Position numbers and translations under genes: made by a program
Shown here: piece after piece, positions 35,288 through 44,063 of the stretch
Numbering within the stretch: the stretch's first letter is position 1
How the letters are laid out: every line of letters starts with the position of its first letter
NCBI RefSeq assembly: GCF_019599045.1
Contig: NZ_CP080623.1
Span: 3,548,262-3,612,261, forward strand
DNA: 64,000 nucleotides
Origin: Roseovarius sp. SCSIO 43702
GTDB taxonomy: Bacteria > Pseudomonadota > Alphaproteobacteria > Rhodobacterales > Rhodobacteraceae
Direction: 5' to 3'
Notes under the pieces: model-generated
What the model was told of the DNA's origin: nothing
Database searches by the model: none
The model's input: the letters and a program-made list of their open reading frames with translations, nothing else

Positions 35288-35937
35288 GCATGCAGGAACG
35301 GATTGGCCGGGCTGGCGGGACAAAGGTGAAACGCGCGCTAAGCGTGCAGGCGGCACTGGAATGGGCATTCCGGGTGGAAAAGGCACAGCTGGAACTGCCG
35401 CCGCCGGAGGATGTGGTTGAGGAGGGCTTTGGGTTTGGCCTCGAATACGTCCTGATGCAGCGTGCTGCGCTGGGCTGCAAGGTCGATGGCGGCCAGCACA
35501 AGATGGGCAGCTACACCCATGCGGATGCTGAGGTGATTGCCGCCACCGTCGCCGGAATGCCCGACAGCCTAGGCGGCATCCGCATGGCGATCCGCGTGGC
35601 AGAGCTGGCCCGCGCCGGGCTGACCCCGGACTGGATGCCCGGCGTCGTGCCGCGCTGTGTGCCGGTTGAGACGCGGCAAAACCAGCATGGCGTTCGGGCC
35701 GTGACGGAAGTTGTAGGCACCGAACGGGTGCAGACCCGGGGCAAATGGCGGACAGTGGAGGTTCTGGCCTGCCCGGTCACCTGGCGGCCGCATCCTGAGC
35801 AGATCGCCTCCGCCCGGCGCGGCTACGAGGATTGGTGGCAGGCGCTGGATTGGGTGCGTGATGGACTTGTGGCAGGCGGGATGCTGCGGGAGGTAGAGGT
35901 GACAGCGGCAATGCCGAAAGTGCGACCGTGGCACTGA
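35284..35937 (+). CDS. Conserved hypothetical phage protein
   Basis: 217 residues, no signal or TM segments. Begins MSMQERIGRAGGTKVKRALSVQAALEWAFRVEKAQLELP and has MGSYTHADAEVIAATVAGMP and TWRPHPEQIASARRGYEDWWQALDWVRDGL. Not recognised; the C-terminal tryptophan-rich helix resembles small phage transcription-control or DNA-binding proteins only loosely. It is coupled to the +1 frame of the methyltransferase by an ATGA overlap. Confidence 0.7.
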   Translation: MSMQERIGRAGGTKVKRALSVQAALEWAFRVEKAQLELPPPEDVVEEGFGFGLEYVLMQRAALGCKVDGGQHKMGSYTHADAEVIAATVAGMPDSLGGIRMAIRVAELARAGLTPDWMPGVVPRCVPVETRQNQHGVRAVTEVVGTERVQTRGKWRTVEVLACPVTWRPHPEQIASARRGYEDWWQALDWVRDGLVAGGMLREVEVTAAMPKVRPWH

Positions 35938-35969
35938 CGCGCGGAGCGATCTCACCGGAAACTGATCCT

Positions 35970-35981
35970 TGCCAAATGGCA
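35970..35981. promoter_or_regulatory. Candidate operator/promoter of the Xre-RES toxin-antitoxin operon
   Basis: The palindrome TGCCAAATGGCA sits just before a TATATATAT tract (35989-35997), with a further TTTGCCA on each side of the ribosome-binding site. This fits antitoxin autorepression; the AT tract could be the -10 region. Confidence 0.45.
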
Positions 35982-36016
35982 TGTAACCTATATATATTTG
36001 CCACAGGAGATTTGCC

Positions 36017-36430
36017 ATGCAGTTTGCCACGATCGAACCCACCGCGTCCCGCCCGGACCTTCCCGCCATCACGGACGAGGAGGCGGCTGCTCTCGCGCGC
36101 ACCACCGTAAACCTGTTTCGCGCCTGGCAGCTCAGCGATATCGAGGCCCGCACCCTGCTGGGCGACATGGCCCAGCGCACATGGGCGCGCTGGAAGGACG
36201 GCAGCATCGGTCGGATCGACCGCGATCTGCGGGCGCGCATGGCGATCCTGATGGGGATTCACAAGGGCCTGCGCTATCTGTTCACCGATCCCGCGCGCGG
36301 CTATGACTGGATCAGAAAACCAAACGCGGCCTTCAACGGCCAAAGCGCGCTCGACATCATGATGCGCGGCGAGATCACCGACCTGATTGACCTGCGCAGC
36401 TATCTGGACGCCGAGCGCGGGGCGTGGTGA
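36017..36430 (+). CDS. Xre/MbcA/ParS-type antitoxin
   Basis: 137 residues. The N-terminal HTH-like half and the C-terminal toxin-binding region (ARWKDGSIGRIDRDLRARMAILMGIHKGLRYLFTDPARGYDWIRKPNAAFNGQSALDIMM) match antitoxins of RES-type toxins. AGGAG lies 7 nt before ATG 36017. The 3' end overlaps the toxin start. It neutralises the toxin by binding over its active site and represses the operon in characterised relatives. Confidence 0.88.
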   Translation: MQFATIEPTASRPDLPAITDEEAAALARTTVNLFRAWQLSDIEARTLLGDMAQRTWARWKDGSIGRIDRDLRARMAILMGIHKGLRYLFTDPARGYDWIRKPNAAFNGQSALDIMMRGEITDLIDLRSYLDAERGAW

Positions 36431-37116
36431 CCGCACCGGTGCGCCGCGTGATCTGGCCGCGCACAGCCCGGATCATCCGCTCGATCTATCCGCCGATTGA
36501 CCTGTTCGAGGACATTGCCGACCCTGCCGATTGGGAGGCGCTGGCCTCGGCCGAAGCCAAGTTCAACCCGCGCATCCGCGACAGCATCGGCGATCTCGCA
36601 AAGGTCCCCGTGGCCCGGCGCGTCACAGGAACCGGCGCAAGCTGGGTCATGGCCCCCTTCGTGCATTGCTCGCCGCGGCGGCCGGGGCGATTCTCCGATG
36701 GAACATTTGGCCTCTACTACGCGGGCGACAGCACCGAGGTCGCGATTGCCGAAACCATCCATCACCACACCAGAACCATGCTGGCTACGGACGAAGCTCC
36801 CGGCTGGACATCGCAGTTTCGCGAGTTGATCGGGTCTGTCGATGCCGAATTTGACGATGTCACCGGGATGGCCGACCTGCTGGATCCCGACGACTACGCC
36901 GCATCGCAGCTTTTTGGCGCCCAGCGCCGCGCGGCGGGTTCTGACGGCATCACCTGGCCCAGCGTGAGGTTTGCGGGCGGCAACTGCATCGCCGCGTTCT
37001 GGCCCGACGTGGTTCCGATCCCCGCACAGGGGGCGCATTTCGCCTACCACTGGAACGGCAGCGCGGTCGATTACGTCAAGAAGCTGGATACCGGTAAGAT
37101 CATGAGCGTGCGCTAA
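36424..37116 (+). CDS. RES domain NAD+-depleting toxin
   Basis: 230 residues. RES toxins cleave NAD+ as phosphorylases/glycohydrolases. The signature R...RFSDGTFGLYYAGDSTEVAIAETIHHH spans ~98-125, followed by a conserved C-terminal Ser region (AASQLFGAQRRAAGSDGITWPSVR). Translation starts at GTG 36424 or 36427, overlapping the antitoxin stop. The residues expected for catalysis (Arg, Tyr, Glu, Ser) appear present, so the toxin looks functional. Confidence 0.88.
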   Translation: MVTAPVRRVIWPRTARIIRSIYPPIDLFEDIADPADWEALASAEAKFNPRIRDSIGDLAKVPVARRVTGTGASWVMAPFVHCSPRRPGRFSDGTFGLYYAGDSTEVAIAETIHHHTRTMLATDEAPGWTSQFRELIGSVDAEFDDVTGMADLLDPDDYAASQLFGAQRRAAGSDGITWPSVRFAGGNCIAAFWPDVVPIPAQGAHFAYHWNGSAVDYVKKLDTGKIMSVR

Positions 37117-37233
37117 AGCGGGCGGCTATGCCACAGCGCAACTTCAAATCAGGTGGCCCAAGGTGCAGGAAATATGGGTCGCACGTCACGTTGATGGGCG
37201 CTAACCTGAAGGAAAATATTACTTGGGACGTTT

Positions 37234-40200
37234 ATGACTGCTATCGATCGAATCCTTCAATCCTATCGCGATGCAGCCGTCACCGAGCGCGAGAAAGGCA
37301 CCTACTTCGAGCGCCTCGCCTTGGCATTCTTTTTGAACGACCCAGTCCAGGCCGAAGAATACGAAGCGGTCTGGTCGTGGTCTGAATGGGCGCAGGCTAA
37401 CAGCTGGGATGGCAAAGATGTCGGCATCGATTTGGTCGCCAAACTGCGCAACGAGGATGGGTTTGCAGCGATCCAGGCAAAATTCTATGCCGCCGATACC
37501 CGGATCCAGAAATCGCATATCGACAGCTTCATCTCGGCCTCCGGCAAGGAGCCGTTCCGGCGACGCGTGGTTCTGGACACGACAGAGCGCGAATGGGGCA
37601 CGAACGCCGAAGAAATGATCCGGGGGCAAACAATCCCCGTTGTCCGGATCGGCCTCACCGATCTTCGGGACAGCCGGATCGACTGGACGATCTTCGAGGC
37701 ACGCGGCGAAATCGTCCTCAGCGCCAAGAAGTCCCTTCTGGGCCACCAGCGTGACGCGCTGGCCGAAGTTGCGCTGGGTCTGGCCGAAGCTGATCGCGGC
37801 AAACTGATCATGGCCTGTGGCACTGGCAAGACCTTCACCTCTTTGAAAATAGCGGAATCCATCGCAGGAAAAGGCAGGCGGGTGCTGTTCATGGTGCCCT
37901 CGCTTGCACTGATGTCCCAGACTGTACGCGAATGGACCAATGACACCGAAACGCCGATCCGCGCCTTCGCTGTCTGCTCGGATGCCCACGTCGGCAAGCG
38001 TCGCAAAAGCACCGACGACATTGCCGAAATCGAGATCCATGATCTGGCGTTTCCCGCCACCACGGATCCGGCCAAGGTCGCCGAAAATGCGGGCGAGCAC
38101 GATCCCGAGCGGATGACGGTCATCTTCTCGACCTATCAATCGATCGTCACCCTGACGCGCGCTCAGGAAGCTGGCCTGCCGGAATTCGACCTGATCATCT
38201 GTGATGAGGCGCACCGCACCACCGGTGCGACGCTTGGTGGCGAGGAAGAGTCGAACTTCGTCAAGATTCACAGCGACGATCACGTCAAAGGTCGCAAACG
38301 GCTCTACATGACCGCCACGCCCCGGATCTTCGGCGACAACGTCCGCAGCAAGGCGGATGAAGTTGGCGCCGAACTGGCATCGATGGACGATCCCGCCCTC
38401 TTTGGCGAAACGCTGTTTTATCGCGGGTTCGGCTGGGCGGTGCAGAACGGGTTGCTGACCGATTACAAGGTCATCGTCCTGGCGATGGACGAGGGGCTGG
38501 TCAGTGCGGCGGTGCAGAAGCGGCTTGGCGATGCGGGCAGCGAACTGGTGCTGGATGATGCGACCAAGATTATCGGTTGCTACAAAGCGTTGACCAAGGT
38601 CGACCTCAAGGCCGACGTCACCGCTGATCCTCACCCCATGCGGCGCGCACTGGCCTTTGCGAAGGACATCCGCAGCTCCAAGCTGATCCGGGACGAGTTC
38701 ACCACCGTCGTGGATGAATACCTCGACCAGGACAGCTTGGTTGAGGCCCACGCGCCGTCCAGCCATCTGCAATGCGAAATCGAACATGTCGATGGCACCT
38801 TCAACGCCAAGACTCGTGGCGCTCTGCTGGATTGGCTAAGAGTCGGCGGCGGCGAGAACACTTGCCGTATTCTGACCAACGCGCGCTGCCTGTCCGAAGG
38901 CGTCGACGTGCCCGCCCTCGACGCGATCATGTTCCTGCACCCGCGCAAGAGTCAGATCGACGTGGTGCAATCGGTTGGCCGCGTCATGCGCAAGACCGAC
39001 ACCAAGAAGATGGGCTATGTCATCCTGCCGGTCGGCGTTCCCGCAGGGGTTCCGCCCGAACAGGCGCTGGCCGACAATGAGCGTTATCGCGTCGTCTGGC
39101 AGATTCTGAACGCGCTGCGCGCCCATGATGAACGCTTTGACAGCACCATCAACAAGATGTCGCTCGGGCAGGACATCAGCGATTCCATCGAGATCGTTGG
39201 AATAGATGCAGCATCAGAAGAGCTGAAATCTGTCACCGCAGTTGTCGACAAACTGCCCACCAAGACCAAGGCGGCAGGTTCCGGCATCGGGTCTGGCAAC
39301 GGCGGCGCCGGGGATGAGGTGCTCGAAAGTGATCCGCTTCAGACCGAGATGACCTTCTCCGTCGACGAATTCTCCCGCGCCATCATGGCCAAGATCGTCA
39401 AGAAATGCGGCACCCGCGATTATTGGGAGGACTGGTCCGCCTCCATCGCCGAAATCGCCAAGAACCACATCACCCGCCTGACCGCCTTGTTGAAAGACCC
39501 GGATACAGACGCCCGCAATGCCTTCGATGCCTTCCTGGCCGAACTGCGCGACGATCTGAACGACACCATTTCCGAAGCCGACGCCATCGAGATGCTGGCC
39601 CAGCACATTATCACGCGGCCCGTGTTCGAGACCCTGTTCGAAGGTCACAAGTTCACCGCTGAAAACCCCGTGTCGCGCGCGATGCAGCGCGTACTGGATG
39701 TGCTGAACGAGGCCAACCTCGACAAGGAATCCAAGGACCTCGAAAAGTTCTACGCCAGCGTCAAGATGCGCTCGACCGGGATCACCGATCCGCAGGCCAA
39801 GCAGCGCCTGATCGTCGAGCTCTACGACAAGTTCTTCCGCAACGCCTTCCCCCGCACGACCGAGAAGCTGGGTATTGTCTATACGCCGGTCGAGATCGTC
39901 GATTTCATCCTGCACTCGGTCAACGAGATGTTGCAGGAGCATTTTGGCCAGACGCTGGGGTCCAAGGGCGTCCACATCATCGACCCCTTCACCGGCACGG
40001 GCACCTTCATCACGCGGCTGCTGCAATCCGGCCTGATTGCACCAGAGGAGCTGGAGCACAAGTTCCGCAACGAGATCCACGCCAACGAGATCGTCCTGCT
40101 GGCCTACTACATCGCCGCAATCAACATCGAGGCCGTCTATCAGGGGATCGCCGAGAGCGACGACTACGTGCCGTTCGAGGGCATCTGTCTCACCGACACC

Positions 40201-42105
40201 TTCCAGATGTATGAGGGCAAGGACGAGCTGGCGCTCTACATGCCCGACAATTCCGAGCGCCGCAAACGGCAGAAGGAGGTCGACATCCGGGTGATCGTTG
40301 GCAACCCGCCGTATTCGGTGGGGCAATCGACCGCGAACGATGACAATGCCAATGTTATCTATCCGGGGCTGGACGCACGGATCAGATCAACCTACGCGGC
40401 ACGGTCGGCGAACACCAACATGCGGTCGCTCTACGACAGCTATATCCGAGCGATCCGCTGGGCCTCAGATCGGATTGGGGATGCTGGCGTCGTGGCCTTC
40501 GTTACGAACGCGGGATGGGTGGATGGAAACGCCGCTGATGGGATGCGCGCATGCCTGGCGGAAGAGTTCACGGACCTCTATGTTTTCCACCTACGCGGCA
40601 ACCAGCGGACCAGCGGGGAAAAGTCCCGCAAGGAAGGTGGCAAGATTTTCGGTTCGGGCAGCCGCGCACCGATTGCCGTAAGCGTCTTCGTCAAGAACCC
40701 AGACGCGGTGGAACATGGTCGGATCTTCTTCCACGATATCGGCGATTATCTGGATCAGAAGCAAAAGCTCGCGATCATTCGGGATTTCGGTGCGGTTGGC
40801 GGGATTACCGATGCCGAGGCATGGGAGAGGGTTACGCCCAACGAGAATTTCGATTGGCTGGGACAGCGAGATGCCGACTTCGGAAAGTTTATCGATATAT
40901 CCGAGAAGAATGGCTCCCAACCAGCCGTTTTCGAAACGCATTCTGCCGGACTAAAAACAAACCGAGATTCTTGGGTATACGGTTCATCCAAATCCGATTT
41001 GGAGAACCGAATTGAGACATCGATTTCGTTTTATAATCGTCAGGTCGACGAGCGCCGCTCCGATAGCGATCACAAGCCGGATACACGCGCTGATCGATTC
41101 AAGTGGTGCCAATCCACTCTGAGATCCTATGAGAAAGGCAGAAATCTATCTTTCAACGAGGACCGGCTTCAGCAGGCCATCTATCGACCTTATCAAAGCA
41201 TATGGCTGTATAAGGACAAGGACTTGAACTGGAGCAGCTATCTTATGCCCCGGTTCTTCCCAAATCGAGAAGCCGTGAACCGCGTGATAATGATCAAGCA
41301 AAGATGGCACGGAGACGGTCAACTCGCACTAATGGTTGATCGCGTTCCCGATCTTCAAAGCGATGGCGGAACTCAGTGTGTCTCGCTCTACCTTTACGAC
41401 CAGCATGACGAGGATCCCGGCGGCCTCTTTGAGGGCCAGTCCACCGGGCTCCAGCGCCGCGACGCGATCACCGATGCCGGGCTGGCGCATTTCCAAGCGG
41501 TCTATCCGGGCGAGGAGATCACCAAGGAGGACATCTTCTACTACGTCTACGGCCTGCTGCATTCAAACGACTACCGCGACCGCTACGCCGACAACCTGAC
41601 CAAGGAACTGCCCCGCATTCCCTGCGTCAAAACCTACGCCGACTTCCGCACCTTCGTCGACGCCGGGCGCGCGCTGGGCGATCTCCACGTCAATTATGAG
41701 ACCGTGGAGCCCTATCCAGCCACCTATAAGCAGGGCGATCCGCGCACTTGGGTGGTCAAGGACGCGCAGGCTTTCTACCGCGTGACCAAGATGAAATTCG
41801 CGGGCAAGCGCGGCGACACCGACAAGACCACGGTGATCTACAACGCCAACATCACCATGACCGACGTGCCGCTGGAGGCCTACGATTACATCGTCAACGG
41901 CAAGCCCGCGCTGGAATGGGTGATGGAGCGCCAGGTGGTCAAGACCGACAAGGCCAGCGGCATCGTCAACGACGCCAACGATTACGCCAACGAGACAATG
42001 AACAACCCAGCCTATCCGCTGGAGCTGTTCCAACGCGTCATCACGGTGAGCCTCGAGACGATGAAGATCGTCCGCGCGCTGCCAAAACTGGACCTCCCGG
42101 AATGA
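37234..42105 (+). CDS. Type ISP restriction-modification enzyme (nuclease-helicase-methyltransferase)
   Basis: Single-polypeptide restriction enzyme, 1623 residues, like LlaGI/LlaBIII. The N-terminal Mrr-like nuclease has D66 (GIDLVA) and Q81-A-K83; the SF2 translocase has Walker A GTGKT at 196-200, DEAH at 324-327 and SVGRVMRKT (motif VI); the N6-adenine methyltransferase has DPFTGTGTF near 917 and NPPY near 1025; the C-terminal ~450 residues hold the target-recognition domain. All catalytic motifs look intact. It protects against other phages and methylates its own site on one strand. The stop overlaps the start of a secreted protein gene. Confidence 0.92.
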   Translation: MTAIDRILQSYRDAAVTEREKGTYFERLALAFFLNDPVQAEEYEAVWSWSEWAQANSWDGKDVGIDLVAKLRNEDGFAAIQAKFYAADTRIQKSHIDSFISASGKEPFRRRVVLDTTEREWGTNAEEMIRGQTIPVVRIGLTDLRDSRIDWTIFEARGEIVLSAKKSLLGHQRDALAEVALGLAEADRGKLIMACGTGKTFTSLKIAESIAGKGRRVLFMVPSLALMSQTVREWTNDTETPIRAFAVCSDAHVGKRRKSTDDIAEIEIHDLAFPATTDPAKVAENAGEHDPERMTVIFSTYQSIVTLTRAQEAGLPEFDLIICDEAHRTTGATLGGEEESNFVKIHSDDHVKGRKRLYMTATPRIFGDNVRSKADEVGAELASMDDPALFGETLFYRGFGWAVQNGLLTDYKVIVLAMDEGLVSAAVQKRLGDAGSELVLDDATKIIGCYKALTKVDLKADVTADPHPMRRALAFAKDIRSSKLIRDEFTTVVDEYLDQDSLVEAHAPSSHLQCEIEHVDGTFNAKTRGALLDWLRVGGGENTCRILTNARCLSEGVDVPALDAIMFLHPRKSQIDVVQSVGRVMRKTDTKKMGYVILPVGVPAGVPPEQALADNERYRVVWQILNALRAHDERFDSTINKMSLGQDISDSIEIVGIDAASEELKSVTAVVDKLPTKTKAAGSGIGSGNGGAGDEVLESDPLQTEMTFSVDEFSRAIMAKIVKKCGTRDYWEDWSASIAEIAKNHITRLTALLKDPDTDARNAFDAFLAELRDDLNDTISEADAIEMLAQHIITRPVFETLFEGHKFTAENPVSRAMQRVLDVLNEANLDKESKDLEKFYASVKMRSTGITDPQAKQRLIVELYDKFFRNAFPRTTEKLGIVYTPVEIVDFILHSVNEMLQEHFGQTLGSKGVHIIDPFTGTGTFITRLLQSGLIAPEELEHKFRNEIHANEIVLLAYYIAAINIEAVYQGIAESDDYVPFEGICLTDTFQMYEGKDELALYMPDNSERRKRQKEVDIRVIVGNPPYSVGQSTANDDNANVIYPGLDARIRSTYAARSANTNMRSLYDSYIRAIRWASDRIGDAGVVAFVTNAGWVDGNAADGMRACLAEEFTDLYVFHLRGNQRTSGEKSRKEGGKIFGSGSRAPIAVSVFVKNPDAVEHGRIFFHDIGDYLDQKQKLAIIRDFGAVGGITDAEAWERVTPNENFDWLGQRDADFGKFIDISEKNGSQPAVFETHSAGLKTNRDSWVYGSSKSDLENRIETSISFYNRQVDERRSDSDHKPDTRADRFKWCQSTLRSYEKGRNLSFNEDRLQQAIYRPYQSIWLYKDKDLNWSSYLMPRFFPNREAVNRVIMIKQRWHGDGQLALMVDRVPDLQSDGGTQCVSLYLYDQHDEDPGGLFEGQSTGLQRRDAITDAGLAHFQAVYPGEEITKEDIFYYVYGLLHSNDYRDRYADNLTKELPRIPCVKTYADFRTFVDAGRALGDLHVNYETVEPYPATYKQGDPRTWVVKDAQAFYRVTKMKFAGKRGDTDKTTVIYNANITMTDVPLEAYDYIVNGKPALEWVMERQVVKTDKASGIVNDANDYANETMNNPAYPLELFQRVITVSLETMKIVRALPKLDLPE

Positions 42106-42485
42106 AAATCAAAACGCTGCTCTTCACCATCGCGCTGATCCCGTCGGGCGCGCTCGCGCAACAGGGCTTCACCTGCTCCTACGGTGACCGCGGTGCTTGC
42201 CTCGGCTATGGCGATACGGTCTGCTCCAGTTCGGGCAAATGCGTGAGTGAGAACGCTGCCTGTTTCGACAGCTACCAATGCGATTACGAAGGGTTCACCT
42301 GTAAATCCAACGTGACCGAATGCGCCGAGGCGCATGACGCGCTGCTGAGAAAGCACAACGACTTGGTCGACGATTTCAACGAGAACCTCGAAATCGCGAG
42401 GGGAATGGCGGCGCGGCTGGAGGACGTGGAAACCTGCCTGATCTACGCGAGCACGCTCGAGGATGCGAAGCTGTGCGCTCCATGA
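42102..42485 (+). CDS. Small secreted cysteine-rich protein
   Basis: 127 residues. Residues 1-19 (MKIKTLLFTIALIPSGALA) are a clear Sec signal peptide. The mature part has ten or more cysteines (CSYGDRGACLGYG, VCSSSGKCVS, ACFDSYQCDYEGFTC) and then a short coiled coil (AEAHDALLRKHNDLVDDFNENLEIARGMAARLEDVETC). It is probably disulphide-bonded in the periplasm. Not recognised as an enzyme. The ATG overlaps the stop of the type ISP enzyme, so it is translationally coupled to a cytoplasmic restriction enzyme, which is unexpected. Confidence 0.78.
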   Translation: MKIKTLLFTIALIPSGALAQQGFTCSYGDRGACLGYGDTVCSSSGKCVSENAACFDSYQCDYEGFTCKSNVTECAEAHDALLRKHNDLVDDFNENLEIARGMAARLEDVETCLIYASTLEDAKLCAP

Positions 42486-42584
42486 CCGTCAATCCGGCAC
42501 GCACACGCCCGGATTTTGGGGCGAATATTGGAGGTTGGCCGGAGCTATGCGGCCCGTTGCGGTATTTTTCAGAGAGGTTGTCCC

Positions 42585-43595
42585 ATGGCGCTTTTTGACT
42601 GGCTGTTCGGCCGTACTCCGGAACCGTCTCAACGAAACCAGCCTCGTTCCGTCGCTACCGGACACCGAACGCCGGAAACCGTCCGTCCTCCTGCCAGACC
42701 GGCATTCGACCATGCAGACCGCGTGCCGGAGGGCAGCTTCCGCTTCGTCGCGCTGGACGTTGAAACCGCCTGCAGCGATGTTGCCAGCATCTGCCAGATC
42801 GGCCTGGCCTGTGTTGAGCCCGACAACCAGATCCAGACCTTCTCGATGCTGGTCAATCCACGCACACGGTTTGACCCGTTCAACATCCAGCTGCATGGAA
42901 TCGGCCCTGATCATGTCGCGGATGCGCCTCATTTCCCCGACGCGTTGGAATCACTGCTGCAGTTGCTGACAAATCATCACCTCGTCCAACACAGCAACTT
43001 CGACAAGCGGGCTATGAATGCAGCCTGCGGTTTCTGCGGTATTGACGCCCCGGACCTGCGTTGGAGCGACAGCGTCCAGATTGCAAGGCGTGCTTGGCCA
43101 GAGTTGAAGGGGAACGGCGGACACGGGCTGGCGAACCTGAAGCGCACGCTGAACCTCCAGTTCCATCATCATGACGCTGGCGAAGACGCGCGTGCCGCGG
43201 CGATGGTCGTGCTGCACGCCGAAGCTCATCTTCGACTTCCCTTTGAGGACCTGATCAAGCCTGCTCCCAAAAAGAGTTTTCCTGCCGCAATCACCAAGGA
43301 CGGCGATCCTGCCGGTGCACTGGCCGGTTCCGTGGTGGTCTTCACCGGTGCACTGGGCATGTCGCGGAATGAGGCCGCTGAACTTGCGGCCCGCGTCGGC
43401 ATGACGGTGAAGGCGGGAGTGACCAAGCAGACAACGCATCTGGTCGTTGGCGATCAGGACCTGACAGTCCTTGCCGGGCACACCAAAAGTAGCAAGCACC
43501 GAAAGGCAGAGGAAATGCAGAGCGGCGGGCATCCCATCCGCATTATTGGCGAAAGCGACTTTAAGGCCCTTGTCGCCAACGCCAAGGCGAGTTGA
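42585..43595 (+). CDS. DnaQ-like 3'-5' exonuclease with C-terminal BRCT domain
   Basis: 336 residues. DEDD exonuclease: motif I FVALDVETACSD (~58-69), motif II region LVQHSNFDKRAMN, motif III HHHDAGEDARAAAMV. The C-terminal BRCT domain (~245-330) begins LAGSVVVFTGALGMSRNEAAELAARVGM and has TKQTTHLVVGD. AGAGAGG lies 7 nt before ATG 42585; an upstream in-frame start lacks a site. It probably processes 3' DNA ends in repair or defence; a role with the type ISP enzyme is possible but unproven. Confidence 0.85.
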   Translation: MALFDWLFGRTPEPSQRNQPRSVATGHRTPETVRPPARPAFDHADRVPEGSFRFVALDVETACSDVASICQIGLACVEPDNQIQTFSMLVNPRTRFDPFNIQLHGIGPDHVADAPHFPDALESLLQLLTNHHLVQHSNFDKRAMNAACGFCGIDAPDLRWSDSVQIARRAWPELKGNGGHGLANLKRTLNLQFHHHDAGEDARAAAMVVLHAEAHLRLPFEDLIKPAPKKSFPAAITKDGDPAGALAGSVVVFTGALGMSRNEAAELAARVGMTVKAGVTKQTTHLVVGDQDLTVLAGHTKSSKHRKAEEMQSGGHPIRIIGESDFKALVANAKAS

Positions 43596-44063
43596 TCCCC
43601 CCTCCCAATGGTTCCTCCCCGCGCCCGAACGTATACGGGGGGGCGCAGCGCGGCATTTCGCTAGCGACTGGCTTCTTCACCGGGGAATCCACTTGGAAGC
43701 CACCTCGGTGAAAGCGCGAAATAAAATCACAATATTACAGCGCCTTACGTTGGTCCTCCCGGCTCTCAGGGTGGATTTTACTGTTTCTGTCAAGAATCCA
43801 CCCCGTGAAATCCAGGGAAGCCTCCTGAACCAGAAGCCAGGCTTCGGAAGCCACCCACGGAGAAGCCTTTGAATCCACTTCCGTTTTTCAATTGACAAAG
43901 CTGCCCCCCTTGACCTACCTATTGATCATCGAAGAATAGCGCCCGGAGGAAATCCCTCTCGGGCGCTTTCGTTTTTCTCCACATCGCTGATCCCGATTCG
44001 GCCGCTGCCACACTCGGCCGCGCGCACCGGCATGTCTGCCCTGCCCAAAATGAGAGTCATCCC
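43596..44063. other. Non-coding region with repeats and hairpins; possible structured RNA
   Basis: 468 bp with no convincing gene. GAATCCAC occurs at 43685, 43794 and 43871, and GAAGCC at 43696, 43817, 43833, 43847 and 43862 (spacing 14-16 in the last four). A hairpin with a 9-bp stem GGGTGGATT/AATCCACCC spans 43769-43803. An intrinsic terminator at 43939 ends the block. The pattern suggests a non-coding transcript or protein-binding array. Confidence 0.45.
43939..43976 (+). terminator. Intrinsic terminator before the ParB-methyltransferase genes
   Basis: Stem GCGCCCGGAGG/CCTCTCGGGCGC (11 pairs with one bulged T), 5-nt loop, then TTTCGTTTTT. It separates the exonuclease/repeat region from the tandem methyltransferase operon. 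Confidence 0.8.

Noticed and set aside
37219-38787. 522-codon minus-strand frame over the type ISP enzyme
   Set aside because: Shadow; the plus strand holds nuclease and helicase motifs in frame.
43471-43898. Short frames on both strands after the exonuclease gene
   Set aside because: They run through the repeats, lack good ribosome-binding sites and have no protein-like composition.
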